Source: Streptomyces sp. NBC_01142 (GTDB taxonomy: Bacteria > Actinomycetota > Actinomycetes > Streptomycetales > Streptomycetaceae). Taken from it: DNA of 64,000 bases. The number at the start of each line of letters is the position of its first letter. Position 1 is the first letter of the stretch. Both the position numbers and the translations under genes were made by a program. The notes beneath the pieces are model-generated. The model had not been told where the DNA came from. It made no database searches and saw only the letters and a program-made list of their open reading frames with translations. Of the stretch, positions 8,850-17,869 are shown in pieces. The stretch lies in NCBI RefSeq assembly GCF_026341125.1, contig NZ_JAPEOR010000001.1, forward strand, positions 1-64,000, written 5' to 3'.

Positions 8850-9643
8850 GTGGGGGCGCCATGAGTGGAGATGTCGTCCACAGGCTGGGGGCGGTGGTGT
8901 CCGTGCTGGCTCTGGCGGCCTGCGTGATCTTCGCGTTCGCTGGGCGACGGCGGCGGCGGCGGGTGCGCAGGCGGATCGAGGCGCTGGTGGCGATGGAGCG
9001 CCAACGGCTGTTGTGGCGGCCGGGGTACGGGGCGTGGGCGAGGCGCTGGGTGGCGCCGGTGGGAGCGGTGATCACCGGCTACGTCTTGGTCGGCGGGGTG
9101 ATCGGTGGCCTCGTCGGGCTTGCCGGAGCGTATGGCGTACGGCGCTGGCAGGGCAGACGTGAGCGGCGCATGGACGTCGGTGCGGAGGCCGGGGGGAGTG
9201 AGGCGGCAGGTCAACTGCCGCTCGCCGCCGACCTGCTGGCTGCCTGCATCTCGGCGGGCGCCGGTCCGCGGGAGGCGGCGGAGGCGGTCGGGGAGTCGCT
9301 GGGCGGGCCGGTGGGCGAACGGCTCGCGCGAGTGGCCGCCGAGCTGCGGCTCGGGGGTGAGCCGGCCCAGGCGTGGGGGGCGTTGGGGCGCATACCGGGT
9401 GCAGCGGCGCTGGCCCGCTGTCTGGAGCGGGCCGATTCCACGGGGGCTCCGGCGTCGGAGCCTGTGTCCCGGCTGGCCGAGCGCTTCCGGGCGGACCGGG
9501 CACGGACGGCTGCGGCCAATGGCCGCAGGGCGCAAGTCCTGATCACCGCTCCGGTGGGGCTGTGCTTCCTGCCCGCGTTCCTGGCGGTCGGGGTGGCCCC
9601 GGTGGTGATCGGCCTGGCGGATGGCCTGCTGAACGGCAGGTGA
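8846..9643 (+). CDS. tadC: Type II secretion F-family protein, TadC-like
   Basis: This is the second platform protein of the Tad system, 265 residues. A membrane segment lies near the start (LGAVVSVLALAACVIFAFAG), followed by a basic stretch and a second membrane pair around residue 75 (PVGAVITGYVLVGGVIGGLV). The T2SSF domain includes QLPLAADLLAACISAGAGPR. The C-terminal hydrophobic end is LCFLPAFLAVGVAPVVIGL. ATG 8846 overlaps the tadB stop as ATGA. TadB and TadC proteins normally pair in the membrane and are driven by TadA. Confidence 0.87.
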   Translation: MSGGAMSGDVVHRLGAVVSVLALAACVIFAFAGRRRRRRVRRRIEALVAMERQRLLWRPGYGAWARRWVAPVGAVITGYVLVGGVIGGLVGLAGAYGVRRWQGRRERRMDVGAEAGGSEAAGQLPLAADLLAACISAGAGPREAAEAVGESLGGPVGERLARVAAELRLGGEPAQAWGALGRIPGAAALARCLERADSTGAPASEPVSRLAERFRADRARTAAANGRRAQVLITAPVGLCFLPAFLAVGVAPVVIGLADGLLNGR

Positions 9644-9685
9644 CAGCAATCGACGGCAACTGAACAAGATCTCTTGGGGGTTGAT

Positions 9686-9886
9686 ATGTGGAATCCGATG
9701 CGGGAATGGCTGCGCGGGCTGGTGCGCAGGGTGCGTAGGGACGAGGGGATGACCACGTCCGAGTACGCGATGGGGACGATCGCCGCCTGTGCCTTCGCGG
9801 CCGTCCTGTACAAGGTCGTCACCAGTGGGGCCGTTTCGGGGGCGCTGCAGTCGGTGATCGGGAAGGCGCTCAATGCGCAGTTCTGA
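9686..9886 (+). CDS. DUF4244 protein, Flp-pilin-like
   Basis: This pilin-like protein of 66 residues has a basic N-terminus (LRGLVRRVRRDEGMTTSEYA), then a single hydrophobic helix (MGTIAACAFAAVLYKVVTSG). DEGMTTSEYAMG matches the prepilin-peptidase-type site of actinobacterial Flp pilins: processing before the hydrophobic helix with Glu at position +5. I chose ATG 9686, which has ggggg upstream. Position between tadC and tadE fits the major pilin of the locus. Confidence 0.85.
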   Translation: MWNPMREWLRGLVRRVRRDEGMTTSEYAMGTIAACAFAAVLYKVVTSGAVSGALQSVIGKALNAQF

Positions 9887-10391
9887 ACTCCCGCGTTCTG
9901 TAGTCCCGGGTTCTGAAGTCCTCAGTTCCGAGGTGCGCGCCGCGGAGGTGCGCGACTCCGAGGTGCGCGACAAGGGGTCAGTGACGGCGGAGGCAGCGGT
10001 CGCGGTTCCGGCCCTGGTGGTGTTCGCCATGGCCCTGGTCTGGGCACTCATGGCGGCCTCTGCGCAGATCCAGTGCGTGGATGCCGCCCGGGCCGGGGCA
10101 CGTGCGGCGGCCAGGTCGGAGCCACAGGCGGCCGCAATGGCTGCCGCCCGCTCGGCGGCCCCGGGCGGCGCCCGGGTCACGCTGGGGCGTGCGGGCGACC
10201 TGTGGCGGGTGCGGGTCGAGGCGAAGGCCCCGGGGCCGGGCGCCCTGGCCCTGACGCTGAGCGCGGAGGCGGCTGCCCTCGCCGAGGACACCGTGGGCCA
10301 GGACGGGCCGGCCGGCCGGGGCGCACCCGTGCAGGACACCGGGGAGGCCGAGTCCGGGAACGGCGCGGACGGCGCGGAGGTGGCGCCGTGA
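9873..10391 (+). CDS. TadE-family pseudopilin-like protein
   Basis: This protein has 172 residues. A variable N-terminus rich in short SEV/AEVRDSEV repeats leads to the TadE signature GSVTAEAAVAVPALVVFAMA, a single hydrophobic segment with Glu near its start. The remainder is predicted outside the membrane (QCVDAARAGARAAARSE, then an Ala/Gly-rich tail). The start overlaps the pilin gene by 14 bases. The duplicated-looking 5' codons suggest slippage, and ATG 9873 is uncertain. The role is a minor pilin or assembly factor of the Tad machine. Confidence 0.8.
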   Translation: MRSSELPRSVVPGSEVLSSEVRAAEVRDSEVRDKGSVTAEAAVAVPALVVFAMALVWALMAASAQIQCVDAARAGARAAARSEPQAAAMAAARSAAPGGARVTLGRAGDLWRVRVEAKAPGPGALALTLSAEAAALAEDTVGQDGPAGRGAPVQDTGEAESGNGADGAEVAP

Positions 10392-10735
10392 ACCGGGAGC
10401 GTGGTTCGGCGACCGTATGGGTGGCCATGGCGGCGACCGTGCTCTGTGCGGTCTTCGCGGCCGTGCTGGCCATGGGGCAGGTGGTGGTGGCCCGCCACAG
10501 GGCCGGTGCCGCCGCGGACCTGGCGGCACTGGCAGCCGCCGACCATGCGCTGCGGGGCACGGCCGCAGCCTGCGCCAAAGCGGCCGATGTGGCCCGGGCG
10601 CAGGGTGCGGCGGTGGTGCGGTGTGCCGTGCGCGGCGAGATCGCCGACGTGACGGCCGAGGCGAGCCTGGGACCGTACGCGCCGACGGTCAGGGCGCGGG
10701 CGGGGCCGCCGGAGCTTCCCGGAGCAGTTCCGTGA
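10388..10735 (+). CDS. Rv3654c-type TadE-like membrane protein
   Basis: This protein has 115 residues. GSATVWVAMAATVLCAVFAA forms the N-terminal membrane segment, followed by the actinobacterial family phrase RHRAGAAADLAALAAADHAL. Such helicase-neighbour TadE-like proteins are normally the last gene of the Streptomyces and mycobacterial pilus locus. GTG 10388 overlaps the previous stop as GTGA. The 3' end overlaps the convergent helicase gene by 47 bases. Confidence 0.85.
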   Translation: MNRERGSATVWVAMAATVLCAVFAAVLAMGQVVVARHRAGAAADLAALAAADHALRGTAAACAKAADVARAQGAAVVRCAVRGEIADVTAEASLGPYAPTVRARAGPPELPGAVP

Positions 10736-13154
10736 GGAGCCGGACCGCGCCGCGCTTGTGCAGCGGATCGTTGCCGTTGCCGCACTTGGGGGACTGGATG
10801 CAGGACGGGCAGCCCGCTTCGCACTCGCAGGAGGCGATGGCCTCACGGGTGGCGGTGAGCCACTCGCGTGCGGTGTGGAAAGCCCGCTCGGCGAAGCCCG
10901 CGCCACCCGGATGGCCGTCGTACACGAAAACAGTTGGCAGCAGCGTGTCCGGGTGGAGCGGGACGGAGACCCCGCCGATGTCCCAGCGGTCGCAGGTGGC
11001 GAACAGCGGCAGCATCCCGATGGAGGCGTGCTCGGCGGCGTGCAGGGCCCCGCCCAGCTGCTCCGGGTTGACCCGGGCGGCGTCCAGCTGGCCCTCGGTG
11101 ACCGTCCACCACACGGCCCGGGTACGCAGGGTGCGGGGCGGCAGATCGAGCTTGGTCTCGCCGAGAACCTCCCCGGTGATGAGTTTGCGGCGGAGGAAGG
11201 ACACGACCTGGTTGGTGACCTCGACAGAGCCGTAGCAGAGGCGGCCGTCACCCCACGGGATCTCGGTATCGGTCTCGAGTACGGAGATGGAGGTGGTGTC
11301 GCGGGCGGTCGTGGAGTACGGCGGGTCGGCCTCCTCGACGAGGGCGGCCGAATCCTCCAGGTCCAGGTGCTTCACCAGGTACGTACGCCCCTGGTGGAGG
11401 TGGACGGCCCCGTCGTGGACGGCGGTGTGGGCCGCAGACGCGTCGACCGTGCCCAGCAGCCGGCCGGTGGCCGCCTCGACGATCTGGACGGGCCGGCCGC
11501 CACCGCCCCGGATGTCGGTCAGGTCGGCGGCCCGCTCGCGGCGGGTCCAGTACCAGCCTGCGGCCCGGCGGCGCAGCAGGCCGGCCGTTTCCAACTGAGG
11601 CAGGAGTTCGGGGACGGCGGGGCCGAAGAGCTCAAGGTCGTCTTCCGTGAGCGGGAGCTCGGCGGCGGCCGCGCACAGATGGGGGGCGAGGACGTAGGGA
11701 TTGTCGGGGTCGAGCACCGTGGACTCCACAGGCTGCTGGAACAGCGCCTCGGGGTGGTGGACGAGGAAGGTGTCCAGCGGGTCGTCGCGGGCGACGAGGA
11801 CGGCCAGGGCGCCGTGGCCCGAGCGGCCGGCGCGGCCCGCCTGCTGCCACAGCGAGGCTCGTGTCCCGGGGTAGCCGGCGATGACGACGGCGTCCAGGCC
11901 CGCGACGTCGACCCCGAGCTCCAGGGCGGTGGTGGCGGCGAGGCCGAGAAGCTCGCCGGAGTGCAGGGCCCGTTCCAGGGCGCGGCGCTCCTCGGGGAGA
12001 TAGCCGCCCCGGTAGGCGGCGACCCGCTGCGGCAGGGAGCGGTCGACCTCGGCCAGGCGTTCCTTGGCGATGACGGAGATGAGCTCGGCGCCGCGCCGGG
12101 AGCGTACGAAGGCGACTGTGCGGACTCCCTGCACGGTCAGATCGGTCAGGAGGTCGGCGGTCTCGGCGGTGGCGGTGCGGCGGACGGGTGCGCCCTTCTC
12201 GCCGTGGAGGTCGGTGAGCGGGGGTTCCCAGAGGGCGAACACAAGTTCGCCCCGGGGTGAGGCGTCGTCGGCGACCTCCCGCACGGACAGGCCGGTGAGG
12301 CGGCCGGCGGCCTGGGCGGGTTCCGCGGCGGTGGCGGAGGCGAGGAGAAAGACGGGGTTCGCACCGTAGCGGGCGCACAGACGGCGAAGACGCCGCAGTA
12401 CCTGGGCGACGTGGGAGCCGAAGACACCCCGGTAGGTGTGGCACTCGTCGATCACGACGTAGCGCAGGGCGCGCAGAAAGGAGGCCCAGCGGGGGTGGGA
12501 GGGAAGTATCCCGCGGTGCAGCATGTCCGGGTTGGTGAGGACGTAATTGGCGTACTGCCTGACCCACTCGCGTTCTTCTACCGGCGTGTCGCCGTCGTAG
12601 ACCGCCGGGCGGATGCGGTTGCCGAGCGGCGCGCCGAGCTCCTTCACCGCACGGCGCTGGTCGGCGGCCAGGGCCTTGGTGGGGGCCAGGTACAGGGCGG
12701 TCGTACCGCGTCCATTCGGGGCCTCGGAGCCGTCGAGCAGGGCGGTGAGTACGGGCGCGAGATAGGCCAGGGACTTCCCGGAGGCGGTGCCGGTGGCGAT
12801 GACGACGGATTCGCCGTCCAGGGCGTGCTCCGCGGCGGCTGCCTGGTGGGCCCAGGGGTGCTCGATGCCCGCCGTCTGGATGGCGTTGATCACTTCTGGG
12901 CGGATGCGGTCGGGCCAGACGGCATGCCGACCGGGCCTAGGGGGCAAGTGCTCCGTATGAGTGATGCGCGCAGCCCTGCCCGCCCCTGCGGCGAGCCGGT
13001 CGAGGACCGTACCGGGGGAGGGGCGGGTTTCCCCCCTCTCGGGAGGTCGACTGGGGCGGAAATTCTTGGCCATCGGCACCGAGTGTGTCACCGGCGTGAC
13101 GGACAATGGTCCCAAGGCGTCGTGCATGGCTGCTGGTAAGTGATTGAATGCCAT
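10689..13154 (-). CDS. DEAD/DEAH-box helicase with DUF1998 domain
   Basis: This superfamily 2 helicase has 821 residues. The Walker A motif is ATGTASGKSLAYLAP, the DExH box is VIDECHTYRG, motif III lies in LLASAT, and motif VI lies in QQAGRAGRSGHGALAVL. The C-terminal DUF1998 region carries a cysteine cluster (CECEAGCPSCIQSPKCG) that probably binds metal. The family (YprA/MrfA-like) is linked to DNA repair in bacteria. I chose ATG 13154 (MAFNHLPAAMHDALGPLS). The upstream frame runs through the divergent bldG promoter region and is not coding. Confidence 0.92.
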   Translation of the reverse strand: MAFNHLPAAMHDALGPLSVTPVTHSVPMAKNFRPSRPPERGETRPSPGTVLDRLAAGAGRAARITHTEHLPPRPGRHAVWPDRIRPEVINAIQTAGIEHPWAHQAAAAEHALDGESVVIATGTASGKSLAYLAPVLTALLDGSEAPNGRGTTALYLAPTKALAADQRRAVKELGAPLGNRIRPAVYDGDTPVEEREWVRQYANYVLTNPDMLHRGILPSHPRWASFLRALRYVVIDECHTYRGVFGSHVAQVLRRLRRLCARYGANPVFLLASATAAEPAQAAGRLTGLSVREVADDASPRGELVFALWEPPLTDLHGEKGAPVRRTATAETADLLTDLTVQGVRTVAFVRSRRGAELISVIAKERLAEVDRSLPQRVAAYRGGYLPEERRALERALHSGELLGLAATTALELGVDVAGLDAVVIAGYPGTRASLWQQAGRAGRSGHGALAVLVARDDPLDTFLVHHPEALFQQPVESTVLDPDNPYVLAPHLCAAAAELPLTEDDLELFGPAVPELLPQLETAGLLRRRAAGWYWTRRERAADLTDIRGGGGRPVQIVEAATGRLLGTVDASAAHTAVHDGAVHLHQGRTYLVKHLDLEDSAALVEEADPPYSTTARDTTSISVLETDTEIPWGDGRLCYGSVEVTNQVVSFLRRKLITGEVLGETKLDLPPRTLRTRAVWWTVTEGQLDAARVNPEQLGGALHAAEHASIGMLPLFATCDRWDIGGVSVPLHPDTLLPTVFVYDGHPGGAGFAERAFHTAREWLTATREAIASCECEAGCPSCIQSPKCGNGNDPLHKRGAVRLLTELLREAPAAPPAP

Positions 13155-13232
13155 CGCGGCTGGCGACCGTCCTCCGACTCCGTCGGGGAGACCTGAAGGG
13201 CGGCCGCTCGATAGCAAGGTGCTGGAGGATCC

Positions 13233-13586
13233 GTGGACCTGTCCCTGTCGACTCGCAATGTGTCCGGCCCTGGTGGCGACCGTACGGTCGTCGAGGTCGG
13301 TGGCGAGATTGATGTGTATACCGCGCCCAAGCTGCGCGAGCAGCTGGTCGAGTTGGTGAACGACGGCAACTACCACCTGGTTGTCGACATGGAGGGCGTG
13401 GACTTCCTCGACTCCACCGGTCTTGGCGTCCTCGTGGGCGGCCTGAAGCGCGTACGCGCGCATGAGGGCTCGCTGCGCCTCGTCTGCAACCAGGAGCGCA
13501 TTCTCAAGATCTTCCGGATCACAGGTCTGACCAAGGTGTTCCCCATCCACACCACGGTCGACGAAGCTGTCGCGGCCACCGACTGA
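13233..13586 (+). CDS. bldG: Anti-sigma factor antagonist BldG
   Basis: This STAS-domain protein of 117 residues controls aerial development and antibiotic production in Streptomyces by releasing sigma factors from anti-sigma factors. [20 protein letters not shown] and [20 protein letters not shown] match BldG almost word for word; the serine in DSTG is the phosphorylation site. The start is GTG 13233. A short insertion (VSGPGGDR) near residue 10 makes it slightly longer than the S. coelicolor protein as I recall it. The partner anti-sigma gene follows, and the helicase gene is divergent 78 bp away. Confidence 0.96.
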   Translation: MDLSLSTRNVSGPGGDRTVVEVGGEIDVYTAPKLREQLVELVNDGNYHLVVDMEGVDFLDSTGLGVLVGGLKRVRAHEGSLRLVCNQERILKIFRITGLTKVFPIHTTVDEAVAATD

Positions 13587-13678
13587 CGGTCGGCCGGAGA
13601 CTGCCGGAAGATGTGAGGGGTACCGGGCATCCAGCCCGGGCCCCTGAGATGCACGCCCGTACGTCCGAGGGGGATCGC

Positions 13679-14125
13679 ATGGCCACCGTTGAACTCCGCT
13701 TCAGCGCCCAGCCCGAACACGTCAGGACGGCCCGTCTGGTGGCCGCTGCCGTGGCTCGCCGGGCGGGAGTCGACGAGGCCGTGCTGGACGAGGTCCGGCT
13801 CGCGGTGGGTGAGGCATGCAGCCGCGCCGTCGGGCTGCACCGCAGCCATGGCATCACCGCCCCTGTGCGGGTCGTGCTGTCCGAGGAGGAGAAGACCTTC
13901 TCCATCGAGGTCGGGGACGAGGTTCCGAGTGCCGGCAGCGGTGGGGCCTCGGATGTCCCCGGCGCGCGCAATGGTTCGGACGAGGACCTGGACTCCGACG
14001 GCGAGGACGAGATGGGGCTCGCGGTCATCAGCGGCCTCGTCGACGATGTGGAGGTCTCCTCGACCGAGGACGGTGGCGTGATCCGGATGAGCTGGCCCAC
14101 GACACCGGCCATTGTTCTGCCCTGA
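13679..14125 (+). CDS. Anti-sigma regulatory factor, HATPase (RsbW-like), BldG partner
   Basis: This Ser/Thr kinase-type anti-sigma factor of 148 residues has the HATPase fold: VDEAVLDEVRLAVGEACSRA is the N-box, FSIEVGDEVPSAG covers the G1 region, and MGLAVISGLVDDVEV the G2 region. The middle holds an acidic insert (GSDEDLDSDGEDE). I chose ATG 13679, preceded by gaggggg. It lies directly behind bldG, the arrangement known in S. coelicolor, and probably binds or phosphorylates BldG. A terminator follows at 14184. Confidence 0.9.
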   Translation: MATVELRFSAQPEHVRTARLVAAAVARRAGVDEAVLDEVRLAVGEACSRAVGLHRSHGITAPVRVVLSEEEKTFSIEVGDEVPSAGSGGASDVPGARNGSDEDLDSDGEDEMGLAVISGLVDDVEVSSTEDGGVIRMSWPTTPAIVLP

Positions 14126-14183
14126 CTGCTCGGACGATCTGTTGATCATTTTTCTGATCTCCATGTGGTGATGTGAAGTGAAG

Positions 14184-14217
14184 AGGCCCTGCTTGAGCAG
14201 GGCCTTTTTCCTTTTTC
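14184..14217 (+). terminator. Rho-independent terminator of the bldG operon
   Basis: The perfect 9-bp stem aggccctgc (14184-14192) / gcagggcct (14197-14205) has a TTGA loop and is followed by ttttcctttttcc. It is one of the few T-tract terminators in the window. Confidence 0.9.
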
Positions 14218-14398
14218 CTAGATCGTTGATCAAGCGTCAATGCCTTTGCCCCGTTACCTCTTTCAGGGGGATTTTCGGGACGCGATCATTTGCTGAGTAG
14301 CAAGCGAAGGTCAATTCCATTTGTGGCGCCCTGTTTTGATCAGGTTCCGCTCCCTACAATCCGTCCACATCTTGAGCTCTGAGCGTCAAGGAGGACGA

Positions 14399-16804
14399 AT
14401 GGCGGGGCTCGTCAACCCAGAACTGTCCGATCAACCCACTTCTCTCGCAGCCGCGGTACTCACCGCCGACAACCGGCTGATCGTGATCGTCATCGCCGTA
14501 GTGGCCGTGGCGGCACTGTTCGTCGCCCAGCTGCTGGTGCGCCAGGTGCTGGCAGCCGGTGAGGGCACCGATTCCATGAAGAAGATCGCGGCAGCCGTGC
14601 AGGAGGGCGCAAATGCCTATCTGGCACGGCAGTTGCGCACCCTCGGCATCTTTGCCGTCGTGGTGTTCTTCCTGCTTCTGCTGCTGCCGGCCGACGACTG
14701 GTCGCAGCGAGCAGGACGTTCGGTGTTCTTCCTGGTGGGTGCGCTGTTCTCGGCGGCCACCGGATACATCGGCATGCGTCTTGCCGTACGAGCAAATGTG
14801 CGCGTGGCCGCGGCCGCGCGTGAAGCAACGCCGGCGGAGGGCGAGCCGGAAAAGGATCTGACGGCTGTCTCGCACAAGGCAATGAAGATCGCTTTCCGTA
14901 CGGGAGGCGTGGTCGGCATGTTCACGGTGGGCCTCGGCCTGCTCGGTGCCTCCTGCGTGGTTCTCGTCTACGCGGCCGACGCACCCAAGGTGCTCGAGGG
15001 CTTCGGCCTCGGCGCCGCGCTGATTGCCATGTTCATGCGTGTCGGCGGCGGCATCTTCACCAAGGCCGCCGACGTCGGAGCCGACCTGGTCGGCAAGGTC
15101 GAGCAGGGCATCCCCGAGGACGACCCGCGCAACGCCGCGACCATCGCCGACAACGTGGGCGACAACGTCGGTGACTGCGCGGGCATGGCGGCCGACCTCT
15201 TCGAGTCGTACGCCGTCACGCTCGTGGCGGCGCTCATCCTCGGCAAGGCGGCATTCGGCGACGCCGGACTCGCTTTTCCGCTGATCGTTCCGGCGATCGG
15301 CGTGGTCACCGCGATGATCGGCATCTTCGCGGTCGCCCCGCGGCGCGCCGACCGCAGCGGGATGACCGCCATCAACCGCGGATTCTTCATCTCCGCGTTC
15401 ATCTCGCTCGTCCTGGTGGCCGTGGCGGTCTACGCCTACCTGCCGAGCTCGTACGCCGAGCTGGAGGGCGTCACCGAGGCCGCCATCCGGACGCACAGCG
15501 GGGACCCGCGGGTCCTGGCGGTCATCGCCGTCGCCATCGGCATCGTGCTGGCCGCTCTGATCCAGCAGCTCACGGGGTACTTCACCGAGACCAACCGGCG
15601 TCCCGTGCGGGACATCGGCAAGTCCTCGCTGACCGGACCCGCGACGGTTGTACTGGCCGGTATCTCCATCGGTCTGGAATCCGCCGTCTACACCGCGCTG
15701 TTGATCGGCCTGGGCGTGTACGGGGCGTTCCTGCTCGGCGGTACGTCGATCATGCTGGCGCTCTTCGCGGTGGCACTGGCCGGCACCGGCCTGCTCACCA
15801 CCGTCGGCGTCATCGTCGCCATGGACACCTTCGGCCCTGTCTCCGACAACGCCCAGGGCATCGCCGAGATGTCCGGCGACGTCACGGGCGCGGGCGCGCA
15901 GGTGCTCACCGAACTCGACGCCGTCGGCAACACCACCAAGGCCATCACCAAGGGAATCGCCATCGCCACCGCCGTACTCGCGGCAGCGGCGCTCTTCGGC
16001 TCGTACCGCGACGCCATCGCGACCGCGGCCAGGGAGGTCGGCGAGAAGGTCGGCGACGGCGCTCCCATGAACCTGGTGATGGACATCTCACAGCCCAACA
16101 ACCTGGTGGGCCTGATCCTGGGCGCGGCGGTCGTCTTCCTCTTCTCGGGGCTGGCGATCAGCGCCGTCTCCCGGTCGGCCGGGGCCGTGGTCTACGAGGT
16201 GCGGCGGCAGTTCCGCGAGCACCCCGGGATCATGGACTACTCCGAGAAGCCGGAGTACGGGAGGGTCGTCGACATCTGCACCAAGGACGCGCTGCGCGAG
16301 CTGGCCACACCGGGCCTGCTCGCCGTACTGACCCCGATCGCGGTCGGCTTCTCGCTCGGGGTGGGGGCCCTCGGCTCCTTCCTCGCCGGCGCGATCGGCA
16401 CCGGCACCCTGATGGCCGTCTTCCTCGCCAACTCCGGCGGTGCGTGGGACAACGCCAAGAAGCTCGTCGAGGACGGACATCACGGCGGCAAGGGCAGTGA
16501 GGCCCATGCAGCGACCGTCATCGGCGACACCGTCGGTGATCCGTTCAAGGACACCGCAGGACCGGCCATCAACCCGCTGCTGAAGGTGATGAACCTGGTG
16601 GCGCTGCTCATCGCGCCCGCGGTGGTCCAGTTCAGCTACGGCGACGATGCCAACGCCGGAGTACGGGCGGTGGTGGCCGTGCTCGCCATCCTCGTCATCG
16701 TCGGAGCCGTGTACATCTCCAAGCGGCGCGGCATCGCGGTGGGTGACGAAGACAACTCCGCGGAGCGGAGCTCGAAGTCGCCCGATCCCGCGGTGGTTTC
16801 GTAA
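14399..16804 (+). CDS. hppA: Membrane-bound proton-translocating pyrophosphatase
   Basis: This integral membrane pump of 801 residues hydrolyses pyrophosphate and moves ions, probably protons, across the membrane. About 16 hydrophobic segments are visible. Signature motifs are GGGIFTKAADVGADLVGKVE and DDPRNAATIADNVGDNVGD (substrate and Mg binding), with further conserved acidic loops MDTFGPVSDNAQGIAEM and GDTVGDPFKDTAGPAINPLL. ATG 14399 has a strong aaggagg upstream. A tacaat at 14355-14360 could be a -10 box. GNTTKAITKG follows the Asn-Ala-Gln loop; the Lys in this motif is typical of potassium-independent enzymes. Confidence 0.95.
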   Translation: MAGLVNPELSDQPTSLAAAVLTADNRLIVIVIAVVAVAALFVAQLLVRQVLAAGEGTDSMKKIAAAVQEGANAYLARQLRTLGIFAVVVFFLLLLLPADDWSQRAGRSVFFLVGALFSAATGYIGMRLAVRANVRVAAAAREATPAEGEPEKDLTAVSHKAMKIAFRTGGVVGMFTVGLGLLGASCVVLVYAADAPKVLEGFGLGAALIAMFMRVGGGIFTKAADVGADLVGKVEQGIPEDDPRNAATIADNVGDNVGDCAGMAADLFESYAVTLVAALILGKAAFGDAGLAFPLIVPAIGVVTAMIGIFAVAPRRADRSGMTAINRGFFISAFISLVLVAVAVYAYLPSSYAELEGVTEAAIRTHSGDPRVLAVIAVAIGIVLAALIQQLTGYFTETNRRPVRDIGKSSLTGPATVVLAGISIGLESAVYTALLIGLGVYGAFLLGGTSIMLALFAVALAGTGLLTTVGVIVAMDTFGPVSDNAQGIAEMSGDVTGAGAQVLTELDAVGNTTKAITKGIAIATAVLAAAALFGSYRDAIATAAREVGEKVGDGAPMNLVMDISQPNNLVGLILGAAVVFLFSGLAISAVSRSAGAVVYEVRRQFREHPGIMDYSEKPEYGRVVDICTKDALRELATPGLLAVLTPIAVGFSLGVGALGSFLAGAIGTGTLMAVFLANSGGAWDNAKKLVEDGHHGGKGSEAHAATVIGDTVGDPFKDTAGPAINPLLKVMNLVALLIAPAVVQFSYGDDANAGVRAVVAVLAILVIVGAVYISKRRGIAVGDEDNSAERSSKSPDPAVVS

Positions 16805-16992
16805 CACCTGCTCAAAAGGCGGGCGGACAGCGTGCATTGATGCGCTGTCCGCCCGTTTGCGTGTGTCGGGTGAGGCTTGTCTCCCTTGGTGCAAATGGCT
16901 GCAATAGGCCATGGGTCGGGCGTACGGCATGCGGTTGTCGCCCACTTGGCGTGTATGTTCCGGGGCCGAGAGCCTTGGAAGGGACCAATCCG

Positions 16993-17628
16993 GTGAACAA
17001 GAAGCTTGCGGCCGCGCTGTCCGGCGGTGCGGTACTGGTACTGGCGCTGTCGGGCTGCAGCAGTGACGACAGCGACGACAAGGTGGGGACCTGGGCCAAG
17101 AAGGTCTGTGACCAGGCACAGCCACAGATCCAGAAGAGGGCCAACGCCCAGCAGACCATCGTCTCGACCGCGGCGGACGGCAAGCCGGCCGACATCAAGG
17201 CCGCCGACTCGAAGGCCTTCCAGGACATCGCCGACGCGGACAAGGCGCTGGCCGCCGCCGTTCAGGGGGCCGGTACGCCGCCCGTCGACAACGGCGAGAA
17301 GCTCCAGAAGGACGCGGTCACCGAGCTCAACGCCACCGCCACGGCGTACCTCGGTCTGAAGAAGCAGGTCGACGCCCTCGATGCCAAGAACCAGCAGAAG
17401 TTCGCCGACGGTCTGCAGGGTGTCGCGGACGGTCTGAAGAAGATCGAGAAGATGGACCAGGACGCCCTGAGGAAGCTGCAGTCCGGCGAGCTGGGCCAGG
17501 CGATGGCGAAGGAGCCCGGCTGCCAGACGGCGCGCCCGTCGAGCCCTGCGGCCGGGTCGACCCCGTCCGGCTCGGCGTCCGCGAAGGCCGCTCCGGCCCT
17601 CTCGGGCAAGCCGTACGCCACGCTCTGA
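16993..17628 (+). CDS. Putative lipoprotein, conserved in Streptomyces
   Basis: This protein has 211 residues. The signal peptide is MNKKLAAALSGGAVLVLALS, with the lipobox LALSGC, so it is probably lipidated at the cysteine after cleavage. The mature part is helical and charged (WAKKVCDQAQPQIQKRANAQ, YLGLKKQVDALDAKNQQK) with a Ser/Pro/Ala tail. The start is GTG 16993. Position after hppA is conserved, as I recall it, in Streptomyces. No catalytic motif is visible and its function is unknown. Confidence 0.87.
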   Translation: MNKKLAAALSGGAVLVLALSGCSSDDSDDKVGTWAKKVCDQAQPQIQKRANAQQTIVSTAADGKPADIKAADSKAFQDIADADKALAAAVQGAGTPPVDNGEKLQKDAVTELNATATAYLGLKKQVDALDAKNQQKFADGLQGVADGLKKIEKMDQDALRKLQSGELGQAMAKEPGCQTARPSSPAAGSTPSGSASAKAAPALSGKPYATL

Positions 17629-17869
17629 CGCCCGAGCCCTGCGCCGAGCGCTACGCCGAGCCCTGCGCCCGGTCGTGCGCAGCGCTCCGAGTGCCCGGTC
17701 GTACGCCCCGCTCCGAACACCCGCCTCGACGTCCGCCCCGGCCACCCGCTGCCGTGCGGATCCGGAAGCGGGCGCCGCAAGCGGGCCCAGCACAGCCGCA
17801 CGGCCCGGTCCCCCGCTCGGGGAGCCGGGCCGTGCGGCGTTTGTCAGTGGCGGCCGCCACAATGGTCAG

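Noticed and set aside
8477..11251. 924-residue minus-strand frame across the Tad locus
   Set aside because: Antisense to tadB-tadE with Pro/Arg/Ser-rich composition and no domain.
10758..12260. 500-residue plus-strand frame inside the helicase gene
   Set aside because: Antisense shadow of the DUF1998 helicase, Gly/Val/Arg-rich.
14336..14360. Full promoter upstream of hppA
   Set aside because: The tacaat box is good but the nearest TTGATC lies only 13 bp away, so I do not call a promoter.
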